Positions 24,657 to 35,474 of a stretch of 64,000 nucleotides of DNA are shown here, piece by piece. A program made the position numbers and the translations under genes. The notes below the pieces were generated by a model, which searched no databases, had not been told where the DNA came from, and worked only from the letters and a program-made list of their open reading frames with translations. Every line of letters starts with the position of its first letter. The stretch's first letter is position 1. Origin of the DNA: Adiantum capillus-veneris (lineage: Eukaryota; Streptophyta; Polypodiopsida; Polypodiales; Pteridaceae). The stretch is taken from contig CM043947.1 of NCBI GenBank assembly GCA_014529385.2, positions 102,117,311 through 102,181,310 on the forward strand, given 5' to 3'.

Positions 24657-24669
24657 GAGATACATGCCA

Positions 24670-25880
24670 TAAGATACTAGCATACACAATAGATTAAATG
24701 CTAACTAGCATATAGACTATGTTGACTAGCATACACAATAGCATCTATGCTAACTAGCATAGCAGCTGGGTGTGCTAGCTAGCATACAAATGATGTTGAC
24801 TAGCATACACATTAGCATCTATGCTAACTAGCGTTGGTGGGTGTGCTAGCTAGCATACATAGAACCATGTATGCTAACTAGCATAACATGGTATGATGGC
24901 CACCATAGCCAATATGCTAACTAGCATATGTAGAATAACAAGCATGTACGCTAACTAGCATACACAGTAGCATTTATGCTAACCAGCATAAGTAGGTAAG
25001 CTAAATAGCATAAGTGGGTATGCTAACTAAACACAACATGCTAGCCACCATACCCCTATGCTAACTAGCATGCAGACTCTGCTAACTAGCATGCATAGCA
25101 TAATTAGGATGTATGTTGAATAGCATACACAGAAGCATGTCAACTGACTAGCATAATCGTGTATGCTAAGTAGCCACCATACTCCTATGCTAACTATCCT
25201 GCAGAGTCTGCTAACTAGCATGCATAGCATAATTAGGATGGATGTTGACTAGCATACAATAGAAGCATGTCAGCTGACTAGCATAACCGGGTATGCTAAG
25301 TAGCATACAATGTACCATGTATGCTAACTAGCATAAATGGTTTTGTTAACTAGCATACACTCTATCGTGTATGCTAACAAGCATAATTGGATATGTTAAC
25401 TATCATAATTGGTTATGCTAGCTAGCATACATGGTACCATGTATGATTACTATCAAAATTGAGCATGCTAACTAGGATACACAATAGCATGGATACTTAC
25501 TAACATAGCGGTGTATGCTAACTAACATATCTAGGTATACAAACTAGCATACACATTAGCATCTATGTTTACTAGCATAGATGCTACTGCTAGCTAGCAT
25601 AACTTGGTATGCTAACTAGCATACACAGTAGCATGTATGCTTACTAGCATAATTGGGTATGCTAACTAGCTAAATTGGGTGTGCTGACTAGCATAATTGG
25701 GTATTCTAACTAGCATAACAACTGGGTATGCTAATTAGCATACACAGTATGCTAGCCATCATACCCACTGTGCTAACTAGGTATACTAACTACCATGCAA
25801 ACTATGCTAACCACCATGCCCACTGTGCTAACTAGCATTCACAGTATGAGTTAGCATTCACAATAGGCTAACTAGAATAC
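24670..25880. repeat. Right array, second block (TATGCTAACTAGCATA orientation)
   Basis: About 1.2 kb of TATGCTAACTAGCATA variants, including perfect palindromes such as TATGCTAGCTAGCATA, interspersed with CACAGTAGCATGTATGC and CCACCATACCC text. Orientation is opposite to 21,120-22,325. Decays into ordinary sequence near 25,880. Confidence 0.9.
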
Positions 25881-26314
25881 CAATATTTTCTTATTATGTT
25901 GGTTTATTGATTAACATCCTGTCATTTATGATTATCTTACCAGAGATTGGTGTGATTAGATGTCCTTGCCATGTGAGCTTGCAACACCATTCTGTTGGTA
26001 TCCTCTGCTGGCAGGTGGAAGATCTACATTTTTTCCCCAAAGAGCATGCAGCAGCAAAGCAGAGAAGAGATAGCTATGCACATAAGGCAGCTTTATCATT
26101 GCAGTGATTTCATGTACTTCTACTGGGAGATACACCCAGTACATTGGTTGATCGTCGTCCCGTCGCATACCCCTCCTATCCTTTTGTTAAAAGTGTCCGT
26201 AGCTAATTTACAAAGTGTAGTGGGGAAGAAGGAGCCTTGTTTGCTTGAATGTATGAGTAGTTGCAATTGACTTTCACAAGCGTGCACTTTTGCTTCCTAC
26301 ACCTCCACATTAAT
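25881..26314. other. Short unassigned stretch
   Basis: Between the array and the interrupted ORF. A few short frames are open on both strands but none is convincing. Confidence 0.4.
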
Positions 26315-26919
26315 CTACAAACCAAATAAAAGAGAAGCATGGTAAGTACTATGATAGTTGTGCACATATTCCAAACATAAGGTGAAAGCACAAAAGTCAT
26401 AAACATTTACATGATGACAAGTTATGTCAATTTGAACATCAATGGTGGTGTCCTCAATGTGAGGAAACCCCAAACCATCCAATGTCTCTTTAAATGTCTC
26501 TATCTTCACTTTGATCTCTATTTCCCTCTTTGCATCCACGTTGTGGATCTATAGTAAACTTTGCGGCTCATTGTCAGCATCACGAAGCTTCTATCTCATA
26601 GAAACCACAATTGGGCTAACCCTAGCATTGATTGCTTTCAAACCCCTCGCAGCTTTGAACTCCTGTCTTGCATTGACGAGTTGTTGTTTGGCATCCTGCA
26701 ATTGTTTTATGAGATGTTCATTGGAAAACTTAATGTGCTGCAAATCCTCAAGGCCAAAACATGACAGGCTTTTTGCCCCTTGATGAATGTTGTGGTGAGA
26801 GAGAGGTGTCGCCTTGGTAGTTTTGGTAATATTTGTGGCTACTCGGCCCAAGTAGTCCTCTTGATGTTTTGACATGAACAAAGGGAATTACGCATCCTCC
26901 ACTTTTCGACATGGGACTC
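26315..26919 (-). pseudogene. 3' part of an unknown coiled-coil ORF interrupted by the Tat element
   Basis: Continues, on the minus strand, from the fragment at 39,268-39,640 once the retrotransposon is removed. Immediately after the insertion site the frame reads ESHVEKWRMRNSLC. A shifted frame then gives KHQEDYLGRVATNI and a long charged helix-like stretch (FSNEHLIKQLQDAKQQLVNA), then after stops AKREIEIKVKIETFKETLDG to about 26,420. Looks like the C-terminal half of a real protein with a coiled coil, now broken by stops, a frameshift and the insertion. Family unknown; it may belong to the same large transposon as the palindrome arrays. Confidence 0.45.
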
Positions 26920-26923
26920 ATAG
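26920..26923. other. Target site duplication, left copy
   Basis: ATAG immediately before the left LTR TG; the same four bases follow the right LTR at 39,264-39,267. Ty3-type integrases usually give 5 bp, so a fifth base may have changed. Confidence 0.7.
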
Positions 26924-27938
26924 TGAGGCGGTCCGGGGCGGGCAACAAGAGAGGCGACCTCTAAACACCCCTCAAGGCTCCCGTGCTGCTCAATTGGGGC
27001 TGGGGCAACCACAAGCACAACACAACAACAAACCCACAGCCAAACCCAAACAAGATAGGGGCACCACCTAGTTATGGTATGCGAACTAGGACGCAAGAAA
27101 GATTTTGGCACAACCAAGAAGATGCACCACACAACGCACACAAACAACCTCACACCAAGACACACACAAACTGGACCAGAGAGATCTAGAGCAAAGGGAA
27201 GAGAGAGAGAAAAGGATCTTGCATAATACCGTATTTGTGACTTGCAAATGGAGATGGTTCGTTATGATGCTATCGTAGAACTTGTATAAACTCACTCAAT
27301 GCTTAGTGATTGCTAAACATTGCCAAAACACACACACACTGTCTTAGGGTGTGGGAGACCTCTCACCACAATACCCTCTTACAATGGACACAAAACTGGC
27401 AATGAAAAACACACTAAAACACTTTCTAAAATCAAGATCAACCGATAAAAACTCAAATACACAAGTCACCTTGAATTCTCCAAACCGTATTGCACAAATG
27501 GAGGGACGAAGATTTGAACGTCGAATCACGCCTTTGATGCACCAAACCTCAATTTATTGATGATGAAGGAGCATATACAATAGTGGTTTTGAGGTTTGTG
27601 GAACTCACGCTCTCTCACTTGCAATGTGTAGCTTGAAGGCTTCTCTCACACCAAGAGTGAAGCTCACAAGTGGTTGCTACACCTAAGTCTCTCCTCACGC
27701 ATAGAGTGTTGGGGTGCTATGTGAGATGTTGGAGGTTGTTTTACAAGAAGGAGAGGGGCCTATTTATAGGTTGGAGACCCCTCATTAAGATTATTAGAAA
27801 TCCTAATTTACAAGCTAACAAATCAAGATTATGATTTTTTTGAATATCAAAACATTGCGGGCCTTCTTTGTCTGCTTGAGTCATGGGTGTGGGCTCAAAA
27901 GAGAGCATTATTGATGGTAGATAAGGTGAAAGTAAGTA

Positions 27939-27987
<49 letters not shown>

Positions 27988-29609
27988 ACTATACACATGT
28001 CTTGAGGTGAGGTGTCTTTTATGGTTAGGTCAATGGCTATTTTGTGTTAGTATGTTAGTGGTTAGTGTTAGTAATCACTAGAAAGTTAATGTTACATTTA
28101 CAATGGGTAGAATGAGGTGGATGGTTGAAGTAAGATGGTTGAATGAAGTGAGAAAATCCTTGTGATGGTGAAGCTTGAAGAAGTTTTGGACTTACTTGTG
28201 TAGGTTCTCAAAATGACTATCGACCTTCTTCTTCGTCTTCCCTTCTTTACGCCACCGCCGCCAAGGTTGATTATCGCGATGAAAATGGTAATTCCGTTGA
28301 TGATATCTCTTGATTTGCAGAGGTTAATCATGGTACACATGCTGAATTTATGTATATATATAAGGGGTAAGATGGAATTGTACTTTGGAAGTAATAGAGA
28401 GAGGCATAGAGATGGTGTATGTACATGGAGAGCTCATATGAGAGCTATGGGAGTAAGTGGGGAGGTTAATGGTGAAGAAGGTGAGAGAAACCATTGAAGG
28501 TGCAGGTTTGAGTGAGGGATTGAGAGAAATGTGTGTGTGTGTGTGTAGAAGTGTGGAAAGAGGTGAGAGAAGACTAGGGGCTACTTGTGAAAAAAGTGGG
28601 CAGACTGGGGTCCACTCAAAAAATCATAGCTCACCGCTGGTAGCTCCAAAAATCATGAAAAAATTTGAGGTGATTATTCAGAGCGTGGGCTACATTTTCT
28701 CTTTTGACCACTACTCCAAATTCGGAGTGGAGATAGGTGCCAAAATTCTCACCAAAAAGCCTGTTTTTATGCTTGCAAAAGTCTTTTAGTGGACCCCTCC
28801 TTTGTTGAATTTGTACAATGCATCCAAGAGTGAGCCCCTCCTTTGTCATATCATAATACAAAGCATCCAAGTTGCCCTTGACACATGCATGGAGGAGGAT
28901 TATTGGTGAATAAAGAAATATATACATGGTGGGACTAGTGTATGGACTATTCATGGACTTTAGCTCAATGAGCACATGGTGTTAGAATAATGAGTAAAAA
29001 TAATAATAAAAATATGGAGGAGTTATGGATATGGAAAGATATTGGAATCATATGATATGATCCCTCCTTGAATTATTTTGGGTGAAAGAGGAAAAGGTAT
29101 GCAAGTAAATAATATAATAAAAGTAACCAATGAGTAAAAATCAATTTTTTGTTTTCCCGAGGGTGAGGGTGAAAATGTGGGAGTGATTTGTATAAAGGAA
29201 AAATATGAGGTTAGAGTATGTACATATTGGCAAAAAATATAATTATGGTGTAAGAGGATGAAAGAAGGTGTACATAGGTTTAATAAAACACACACCTAAG
29301 TAGAAATATTTAAATAAAATACCAAAATAATTATAAAAAATCCCTATATTTAGGCCATATATACAATGAAATATTTACACACAAAGAGGCCATAATATAC
29401 TTTTATTTTTTATTTTTTTTATTTTTTTTGGCTCACCTAGCCCAGTGACTAGCTAGCTGAGGGTTTTTTAAGAAAATATAGGAAAAGCCCCCTAACTCAC
29501 ACACGCCTATTTGCAGTGAAATGGTAGGGATAGCCATAGTGTTTGGGTGATTTTGGTAGGGTGGAGTAACTTAGTATAGCAATTATGGAGAGCCGAAAAA
29601 CGGCTATCA
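26924..29609 (-). repeat. 3' LTR of the Tat element (2,686 bp)
   Basis: On the minus strand begins TGATAGCCG and ends CCGCCTCA. Contains a 45-bp GA tract at 27941-27985 and the same TATA box as the 5' LTR (near 27,759-27,770). Confidence 0.97.
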
Positions 29610-29613
29610 TTAG

Positions 29614-29623
29614 CCCTCCCCCT
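29614..29623 (-). other. Polypurine tract of the Tat element
   Basis: AGGGGGAGGG on the minus strand, four bases upstream of the 3' LTR. Confidence 0.85.
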
Positions 29624-29637
29624 GGATGATGGTATAT

Positions 29638-32600
29638 TCATGTACCATCATAGAGCATCTTTTCCAAAGAGAGTGCTTCAGAGTCCTTGACGAGATCTTC
29701 ATTGTTTAGCCCCTCAGAATTTTGGCTGGAGTTACACTCATGCTTCATGTAACAATACTTACATGAGACAGAGGCCTTTGGACAGGTCTTTGGTAGATCC
29801 TTTGGTAGAAGGCGACTCAAATAGGGCTTCAAGCGATACCCGTTTACCTTCCTGGAGTGCTCTTTACCATTCAAGTCCATAAGCTGATAGTAACTAGAAT
29901 TGAAAGCCTTCTTGACTATGTATGGCCCTTGCCATCTAGTTTCAAACTTGGCATCAAAACGATTGTCAAGTCGATTGTCATACCTTAGCACAAGCTCTCC
30001 TTCCTTGATGCCTTTGTCCTTCAGTTTCTTGTCGTGCGATTCTTTCGCTTGTGTGGCTTTCCTCTTGTAACACTCGTATGCTGCTTCTCTTTTCCACTCA
30101 AGCTCCACTAACGTAAGAAGTCGATCCATCCATACCTCTTGATCATCTTGTGCTCCTTTGCCATGAAGTCGCATTGTTGGAATGTTGAGCTCGATAGGCT
30201 GCAAAGCCTCTTGACCATAGACCAAGTGAAATGGTGTGAACTCCGTGGCTTCCCTATATGTGGTTCGATATGCCCACAAGGCACCATCCAAGAAGTCATC
30301 CCATAATTTTGTCTTGTTTTGCACCATCTTTCTAATGATTCCTGCAATGACACCATTAGCCTTCTCCACCAAACCATTTGACTGTGGGTAGTATGGTGTG
30401 CTATGACGATGTAGAATGTGAAGCTCTTCACAAACTTCTGTGAGCAAGCCCTTCCTAAACCCTGGGCCATTATCAGAAACAATCTCCAAAGGTGTGCCAA
30501 ATCTGCAACAAATGTGAGTGTACACAAACTTGCTAACCGTCCTCTCATTCACTCTTGCCACACTTTGAGCTTCCACCCACCTAGTCATATAGTCTACAGC
30601 CACTAGAATGTAGAGTTTACCATTTTTTGTCCTAGGCAGAGGACCCATAGCATCAATGCCCCACTTTTCAAAGGGTCCATTTGCAAGCACTATTTGCCTC
30701 GGGCCATGCACCAACCTTCTATTTCCATTTATTTGACAATTGTGACAGCTTTTACACCAATGTTGAACATCCACATGCAAGCTTGGCCAAACATACCCCG
30801 CAAGCAAAATCTTCTTCACAGTTGATTCTTGGGCAAAATGACCACCACATGCCTCTTCATGCAAACCTTTTAGAATGGCTGGAATTTCCTCAATAGTTGG
30901 TACTCTTCTGCATACTTGATCCTTCCCTTTTTGATAGAGGGAGCCTTCTAGGAAGAGATATACGCTTGCCTTCTTCATGAGTCTCCTCTTCTGAGCTTTT
31001 GTGAAGTCTGGTGGAAACTCACCCTCCAAAATGTAGCCAATGATGGGAGCCAATGACTCCAATCCCTGGTACCTCGGTTGCTTCACAGCAGCCGCCACCA
31101 TGATGACCTGCACTTCTTTCTTTACACATGCAACGGCTTGTTGTGCAAGTAAATCAGCATCTTCATTCTGTTTCCTAGGAATATGATATAGTTGCACTTC
31201 TTCAAATTGATTAAACAATCTACGAATGGCATGAACTTTTGTCCGTAAGCTCTCATTCTTGCATGCCCAAATGCCTAAAATCTGTTTAACAATGAGAAGT
31301 GCATCTCCCTTTACCATGAGGCGTTGTATCCCTTGGCCAATGCACATCTTCAAACCATGAAGTAGTGTGTCGTATTCTGCTTCATTGTTGCTAGTTGAAC
31401 CTGGTAGATTGACCTTCTCTTTCATGACCACCTCTCCACTTGGGTTGAGCAACACTAGCCCTCCCCCTGCTTTTCCTGTGGCTCGTCGAAAAGCTCCATC
31501 AAAGAACAAGGTAAAAGCATTGGGAATACTTTTTGGTGGTGGCAATGGTAGGGTCTTTACTTGAGGCACCTTAATTTCCTTCTCATGTACCCTATAAGTG
31601 AGAATCCCTGCCAATTGTGCACGCACACTATCTTCTACCTTGAAAGAGTATTGGAACTCTTGCAACTCCATAATCCACTTTGAGATCCTAGTACTAAGAT
31701 TCATTTGAGATGACACCCAAGGGAACAAATTTTCTGCAGTGAGAATTACAAAAGGTTTTGGTAGCAGGTAGGATCTAAACTTTCTCACCGCAAACATGAG
31801 AGAAAGCATCATGAGTTCTGCTTCTGTGTAGTCTCTCTCCAAAGCATTCATGACCCTACTAGCAAAGTAGATGGGTCGCATCCTTGTACTGTGGGGATCT
31901 TGTTGTAGCAACACAGCACCAATTGTTTCTTTCCCAGCACTAGAGCTAACAAAGAATGTGTACTCCCAACAAGGAGGCATGAGTGTTGGTAGCTCTGACA
32001 AAATGACTTTAATGTTACAAAAGTACTCTTCAAGCTCATCAGACCATGCAAATTCTACTTGTTGTGTCAACTTTTGCAAAGGGTGAAGTAACTCCGAGGC
32101 TAAGTGAATGAAGCGTGACATATACTTCACCTTTTGAATGAATGAGATGACCTCCTTAAGACTCTTGGGTGATGGTAGCTCAATAAGAGCCTTTGCCTTC
32201 GAAGGATCCACTTCAATGCCTTTGTAAGAAACTTTATGACCAAGCAAGATTACTTCATCCTCACCTATATGGCACTTGTCGGGGTTGAGTTGACCTCCCA
32301 TGTCGTAGAGCTTCTTTAAACCTTCTTCTACCCTTTGTAGATGCAATGATTTTGAGCTATAAATACAGAAATCATCAATGAACACCCTGATTGACTTTCC
32401 AAAGAATGCTTGAAACACCATATTCATGAAACGTTGAAATGTTGCAGGAGCATTTGTCAGACCAAATGGCATGACTCTAAAAGCATAACAACCCCAAGGA
32501 GTGATAAAGGTTGTTTTCAATTGATCCTCCAGTGCAATCCCTATTTGAAAGTAACCTGAGTAACCATCGCACACAGTGTACTTCTCATGACCAGCTACCT

Positions 32601-33756
32601 CATTTAGTATCTCATCCTGGAATGGGAGGGGAAAGTGATCTCTCTTTGTTGCCTCATTGAGGGGACGGTAATCCACACACACCCTCCACTTGCCGTTCTT
32701 CTTAGGAGTGACAACAACAGGAGAGACCCACTCTGAATTCTCCACTGGATAAATGAACCCTGCTGCTAGAAGCTTTCTTACCTCCTTGAGTAAAGCCTGC
32801 TCCTTGATGACTCCTAGCCTTCGTAGCTTCTGAGCCTTAGGTGTGGCTTCTGGCTTCAACTCAATTTTGTGTTGAACAACATCTACTCCATGCACATCGG
32901 TGTAGTCTTTAGCAAAAAGCCTAGGAAACTTCCTCAGCACACATTTGAACTCCTCTCTTTCATCCTTTGTAAGTGTTGTTGATAGCATACCTTTCAGCAT
33001 CCCTTCATCTTGATATTCACCTTCGTTCTCTTGAGGACCTACCTCCTCCAAGCCTTGACAAGAGGTCTCTTGGTTGCTTGGCTTAAACCTTACCCCCATG
33101 ACTTCGATGGAAGACTCCTCTTCAGTAATGCTGCCGCTACTTTCTTCTTCTGAAGTGCTATCGGTCCAACCTTCTTCCGTCTCACTTTGAGATGATTCTT
33201 CATGGAGCTCCTCTTGGCGTTGCTCCTTCATGTCAAAGACAACCTTCTTGTGATTGTCATTCCTGCAAATTAGCTTTCCACTCTCCCAATCCTGCAAAGC
33301 TCGCATTTTCATTAGCCATGGTCTTCCTAGGATAAATGGGTAACCATTTCCCTTGGTAGACATGACATAGAAATCCACTGCCTTCTTAATGCCAAAGGCC
33401 TCCACAAAAACATTTTTACAAATGCCTACGCACCTAGCCTTGCTATTGTTTGCCATCTTGACCCTAATTTCAGGTGTCTCATGGATGTGCATGCCTAGTT
33501 TTTGCATGAGTCCCTCTGTCATGATGCAAATTTGTGCACCCCCATCCACTAGACCTTTCCTAACCCATCTCCCTTTGATGTAACAGTCTAGCACCGGTGT
33601 AATGTCCTCATTCATTTCAGCTTGTGCAATTTTTACAACAGGCACACTCTCTTTTACCTTTCTCCTAGTGCTAACTGCCCTTGTTAAATCCCTCCTAACT
33701 TGTGGACATAATGCAAGAAATTGAGGCCATGAAATATCAGGACCCTTACCTCTCAT
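29638..33756 (-). CDS. pol: Tat-type Pol polyprotein: protease, RT, two RNase H domains, integrase
   Basis: 1,372 residues without a stop. Protease: LVDGGAQICIM with catalytic Asp about 71; the DGG form is usual in Tat elements. Reverse transcriptase about 290-560: Asp397 in VCDGYSGYFQI and Asp461-Asp462 in VFIDDFCIYS. First RNase H about 595-720 lacks the expected acidic residues (FVSSSAG where a DAS motif is normal, LTAE where TDH is normal). Second RNase H about 745-885 keeps Asp753 (FFDGA), Glu794 (NNEAEY), Asp818 (VKGDAL) and Asp868 (NEDADLL). Integrase: zinc site His966, His973, Cys1001, Cys1004; catalytic Asp1035, Asp1095, Glu1131 with exactly 35 residues between the last two; GPY motif at 1277-1279; no chromodomain. 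The frame is the gag frame, separated by TAA-GAC, so expression probably needs stop readthrough or reinitiation at the ATG. The last ~60 residues are Cys/Ser-rich with no known domain. Confidence 0.95.
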   Translation of the reverse strand: MRGKGPDISWPQFLALCPQVRRDLTRAVSTRRKVKESVPVVKIAQAEMNEDITPVLDCYIKGRWVRKGLVDGGAQICIMTEGLMQKLGMHIHETPEIRVKMANNSKARCVGICKNVFVEAFGIKKAVDFYVMSTKGNGYPFILGRPWLMKMRALQDWESGKLICRNDNHKKVVFDMKEQRQEELHEESSQSETEEGWTDSTSEEESSGSITEEESSIEVMGVRFKPSNQETSCQGLEEVGPQENEGEYQDEGMLKGMLSTTLTKDEREEFKCVLRKFPRLFAKDYTDVHGVDVVQHKIELKPEATPKAQKLRRLGVIKEQALLKEVRKLLAAGFIYPVENSEWVSPVVVTPKKNGKWRVCVDYRPLNEATKRDHFPLPFQDEILNEVAGHEKYTVCDGYSGYFQIGIALEDQLKTTFITPWGCYAFRVMPFGLTNAPATFQRFMNMVFQAFFGKSIRVFIDDFCIYSSKSLHLQRVEEGLKKLYDMGGQLNPDKCHIGEDEVILLGHKVSYKGIEVDPSKAKALIELPSPKSLKEVISFIQKVKYMSRFIHLASELLHPLQKLTQQVEFAWSDELEEYFCNIKVILSELPTLMPPCWEYTFFVSSSAGKETIGAVLLQQDPHSTRMRPIYFASRVMNALERDYTEAELMMLSLMFAVRKFRSYLLPKPFVILTAENLFPWVSSQMNLSTRISKWIMELQEFQYSFKVEDSVRAQLAGILTYRVHEKEIKVPQVKTLPLPPPKSIPNAFTLFFDGAFRRATGKAGGGLVLLNPSGEVVMKEKVNLPGSTSNNEAEYDTLLHGLKMCIGQGIQRLMVKGDALLIVKQILGIWACKNESLRTKVHAIRRLFNQFEEVQLYHIPRKQNEDADLLAQQAVACVKKEVQVIMVAAAVKQPRYQGLESLAPIIGYILEGEFPPDFTKAQKRRLMKKASVYLFLEGSLYQKGKDQVCRRVPTIEEIPAILKGLHEEACGGHFAQESTVKKILLAGYVWPSLHVDVQHWCKSCHNCQINGNRRLVHGPRQIVLANGPFEKWGIDAMGPLPRTKNGKLYILVAVDYMTRWVEAQSVARVNERTVSKFVYTHICCRFGTPLEIVSDNGPGFRKGLLTEVCEELHILHRHSTPYYPQSNGLVEKANGVIAGIIRKMVQNKTKLWDDFLDGALWAYRTTYREATEFTPFHLVYGQEALQPIELNIPTMRLHGKGAQDDQEVWMDRLLTLVELEWKREAAYECYKRKATQAKESHDKKLKDKGIKEGELVLRYDNRLDNRFDAKFETRWQGPYIVKKAFNSSYYQLMDLNGKEHSRKVNGYRLKPYLSRLLPKDLPKTCPKASVSCKYCYMKHECNSSQNSEGLNNEDLVKDSEALSLEKMLYDGT

Positions 33757-33759
33757 GTC

Positions 33760-34920
33760 TTACAACAAGTTGTACGGAGCCATACCATGTCCAAGAGGGA
33801 AGTCTTGGAGGTTGATACGACGTCGAGTCCTCTTGGTTTCCTTGGTTCCCTTTGCCTTCTTGCCTTGTCCATGGTCACTCTGTGATGTGACTCCTTCTTT
33901 CTCTTTACCTTTTCCTCGGCCACGCTTAATTCCATTGGCTTCCATGTCAACCTCATTTGAATTTGTCACCTCTACCACATGCACATTTGGATCTGGCAAA
34001 GGTGGAACTCCTTCTACCCCTTGTGGAGGTGGTCTTGGTCCATTTGGCCTTTGTAGAAGCCTTGGTTGTTGACCAGCTCCTTCTCCTGCATTCATCACTG
34101 GGTAATTCAAGTTAGGTCTCCCTGGCTCTCCACGGGGCCAAGGACAATTATACATCCCATGTCCAGACTCTCCGCAATTCCAACATTGCAAGACTCTCCT
34201 AGGTCGTGGGTCTCGCTCTTCAGACTTCTTTGCTTGTCCCTTTGGACCTACAGCTTGTGCAAGGTGAATTGACAGGCTGCTTAAAGATTCGTTTAACTTC
34301 TCAATTACTTCCGCCGTTACCTCAGGAATCTCCCTCGATGTTGATGCTTGTGACTTACCTTTGGGTCTAAGACCTTCTATTGGAACCTCTCCCCTTAAGC
34401 ACTTGAGTTTCCTATACTTCTCAGCAGCCCTAGTTTCAGCTGCATCAAAAGTAGCAGGTGCACCCGCCTCAACTTTTACCTTAAGGTCAGGAAAGAGTCC
34501 GGCTATGAACCTCTCCTTCTTTAAAAATTCTGCACCATCACCAGGGTTAGTAACATTTCGTATCCATAGAGCCCAAAGACGTAGAAACTCTTGCTTGTAC
34601 AAGTAGTAGTCATCTAAGTCTTTTTGCTTATGAGAAACAATGTCTTGCCATAGTTTTTGAGTGTTTTGGGGATCAAAGAAGTATCTCTTAAAACGATTTA
34701 AAACTTCTGTGTAATTCCCCTTAACTTCCTCAGGCAAAGAGTCAAACCAAGTACTAGCATCTTTCCTAAGGACCACCTCAAACATTTCTACACGTTCTTG
34801 ATCGGTTACTATCCTCTTGATACGGCAAGACATCTTGAAATTTGCTAAAAATAATTCTGCATCCTCTCCAGGCTCTCCAAAGAAAAGAGGATATCCAGAC
34901 ATTTGGCGTTGGCTCTCCAT
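33760..34920 (-). CDS. gag: Gag polyprotein with zinc knuckle
   Basis: 386 residues from a proper ATG. Residues about 10-170 are a retrotransposon Gag capsid-type domain (YPLFFGEPGEDAELFLANF, then STWFDSLPEE, then YKQEFLRLWALW), helical, forming the virus-like particle. A single CX2CX4HX4C nucleocapsid knuckle lies at 246-259 (CWNCGESGHGMYNC). A proline/glycine-rich linker and a basic tail (GRGKGKEKEG) follow. It ends in TAA three bases before the pol ATG in the same frame. It is preceded by four extra ORFs, so its own start lies about 1.66 kb downstream of the PBS; translation may depend on an internal start, a spliced leader or leaky scanning. Confidence 0.95.
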   Translation of the reverse strand: MESQRQMSGYPLFFGEPGEDAELFLANFKMSCRIKRIVTDQERVEMFEVVLRKDASTWFDSLPEEVKGNYTEVLNRFKRYFFDPQNTQKLWQDIVSHKQKDLDDYYLYKQEFLRLWALWIRNVTNPGDGAEFLKKERFIAGLFPDLKVKVEAGAPATFDAAETRAAEKYRKLKCLRGEVPIEGLRPKGKSQASTSREIPEVTAEVIEKLNESLSSLSIHLAQAVGPKGQAKKSEERDPRPRRVLQCWNCGESGHGMYNCPWPRGEPGRPNLNYPVMNAGEGAGQQPRLLQRPNGPRPPPQGVEGVPPLPDPNVHVVEVTNSNEVDMEANGIKRGRGKGKEKEGVTSQSDHGQGKKAKGTKETKRTRRRINLQDFPLGHGMAPYNLL

Positions 34921-34969
34921 TATTATGAAAGATTACAACACGAGTTACAATAAGGGATACAATAGAGAT

Positions 34970-35428
34970 CTAGAACCACTCGCCTGCAAATGAAGAAGTG
35001 AGAAAATACCACTCTAGGTTTTCTTCTTCAGCTATCCAAGCTTCAATAAGGTCTCGATTTGTTTGATCAAAACAAAAGGGTAGACTATTGATGAGCTCTA
35101 AGAAGGGTTGAAATTCTTCAAAGCTAAGGCGATAAACAGAAATCTCTAGAACTTCCTTTTCTGGATCCAAAAGAGCAACCACGTCCCAAGTGATAAATTG
35201 CACTTGCTCTACAATTCCCAATGCACAAGCGGTTTGTATAAAAACTAGATCTTCATGCTCGTCGAAGGCCGTGAGAAAGTAGCAATTGACTAGGAGCTCC
35301 TTTCCTTCGAGTTCCACACAGTCGGAGTGAGGCAACCTTCTCACAATTTCATAAAGAACATCCTCATCAAGTCTAATCAAGTTTGCAAGATTTAAAAACT
35401 CCACTTGTGCTACAAAATTCCTAGACAA
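34970..35428 (-). CDS. Extra ORF B2, paralogue of B1, unknown function
   Basis: 152 codons open, but the first codon is TTG and no ATG lies between it and the upstream stop, so it is probably not a free-standing gene. It shares with B1 the landmarks RRLPH near its start, FIQxxCAL, VxFxxW, and LxFxEFxPxLxLINSLPFxF. The N-terminus (LDEDVLYEIVRRLPH) resembles the first helix of an F-box; I see no other support for that. A GTCTAG|G acceptor-like site (AG at 35422-35421) would join in frame to the donor-like site of A1 at 36,339, giving a fusion of about 206 residues. Acidic and Phe/Leu-rich; no signal peptide, membrane span or cysteine cluster. Lies 50 bp before gag. Function unknown. Confidence 0.65.
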   Translation of the reverse strand: MSRNFVAQVEFLNLANLIRLDEDVLYEIVRRLPHSDCVELEGKELLVNCYFLTAFDEHEDLVFIQTACALGIVEQVQFITWDVVALLDPEKEVLEISVYRLSFEEFQPFLELINSLPFCFDQTNRDLIEAWIAEEENLEWYFLTSSFAGEWF

Positions 35429-35474
35429 AAACTCCTTAGGATTATGGTTAAATCATTCAAAAGCATAAAGAGAT

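Noticed and set aside
28098-28975. Small ORFs inside the Tat LTRs, present in both copies
   Set aside because: LTR sequence without protein motifs; identity of the two copies only reflects the youth of the element.
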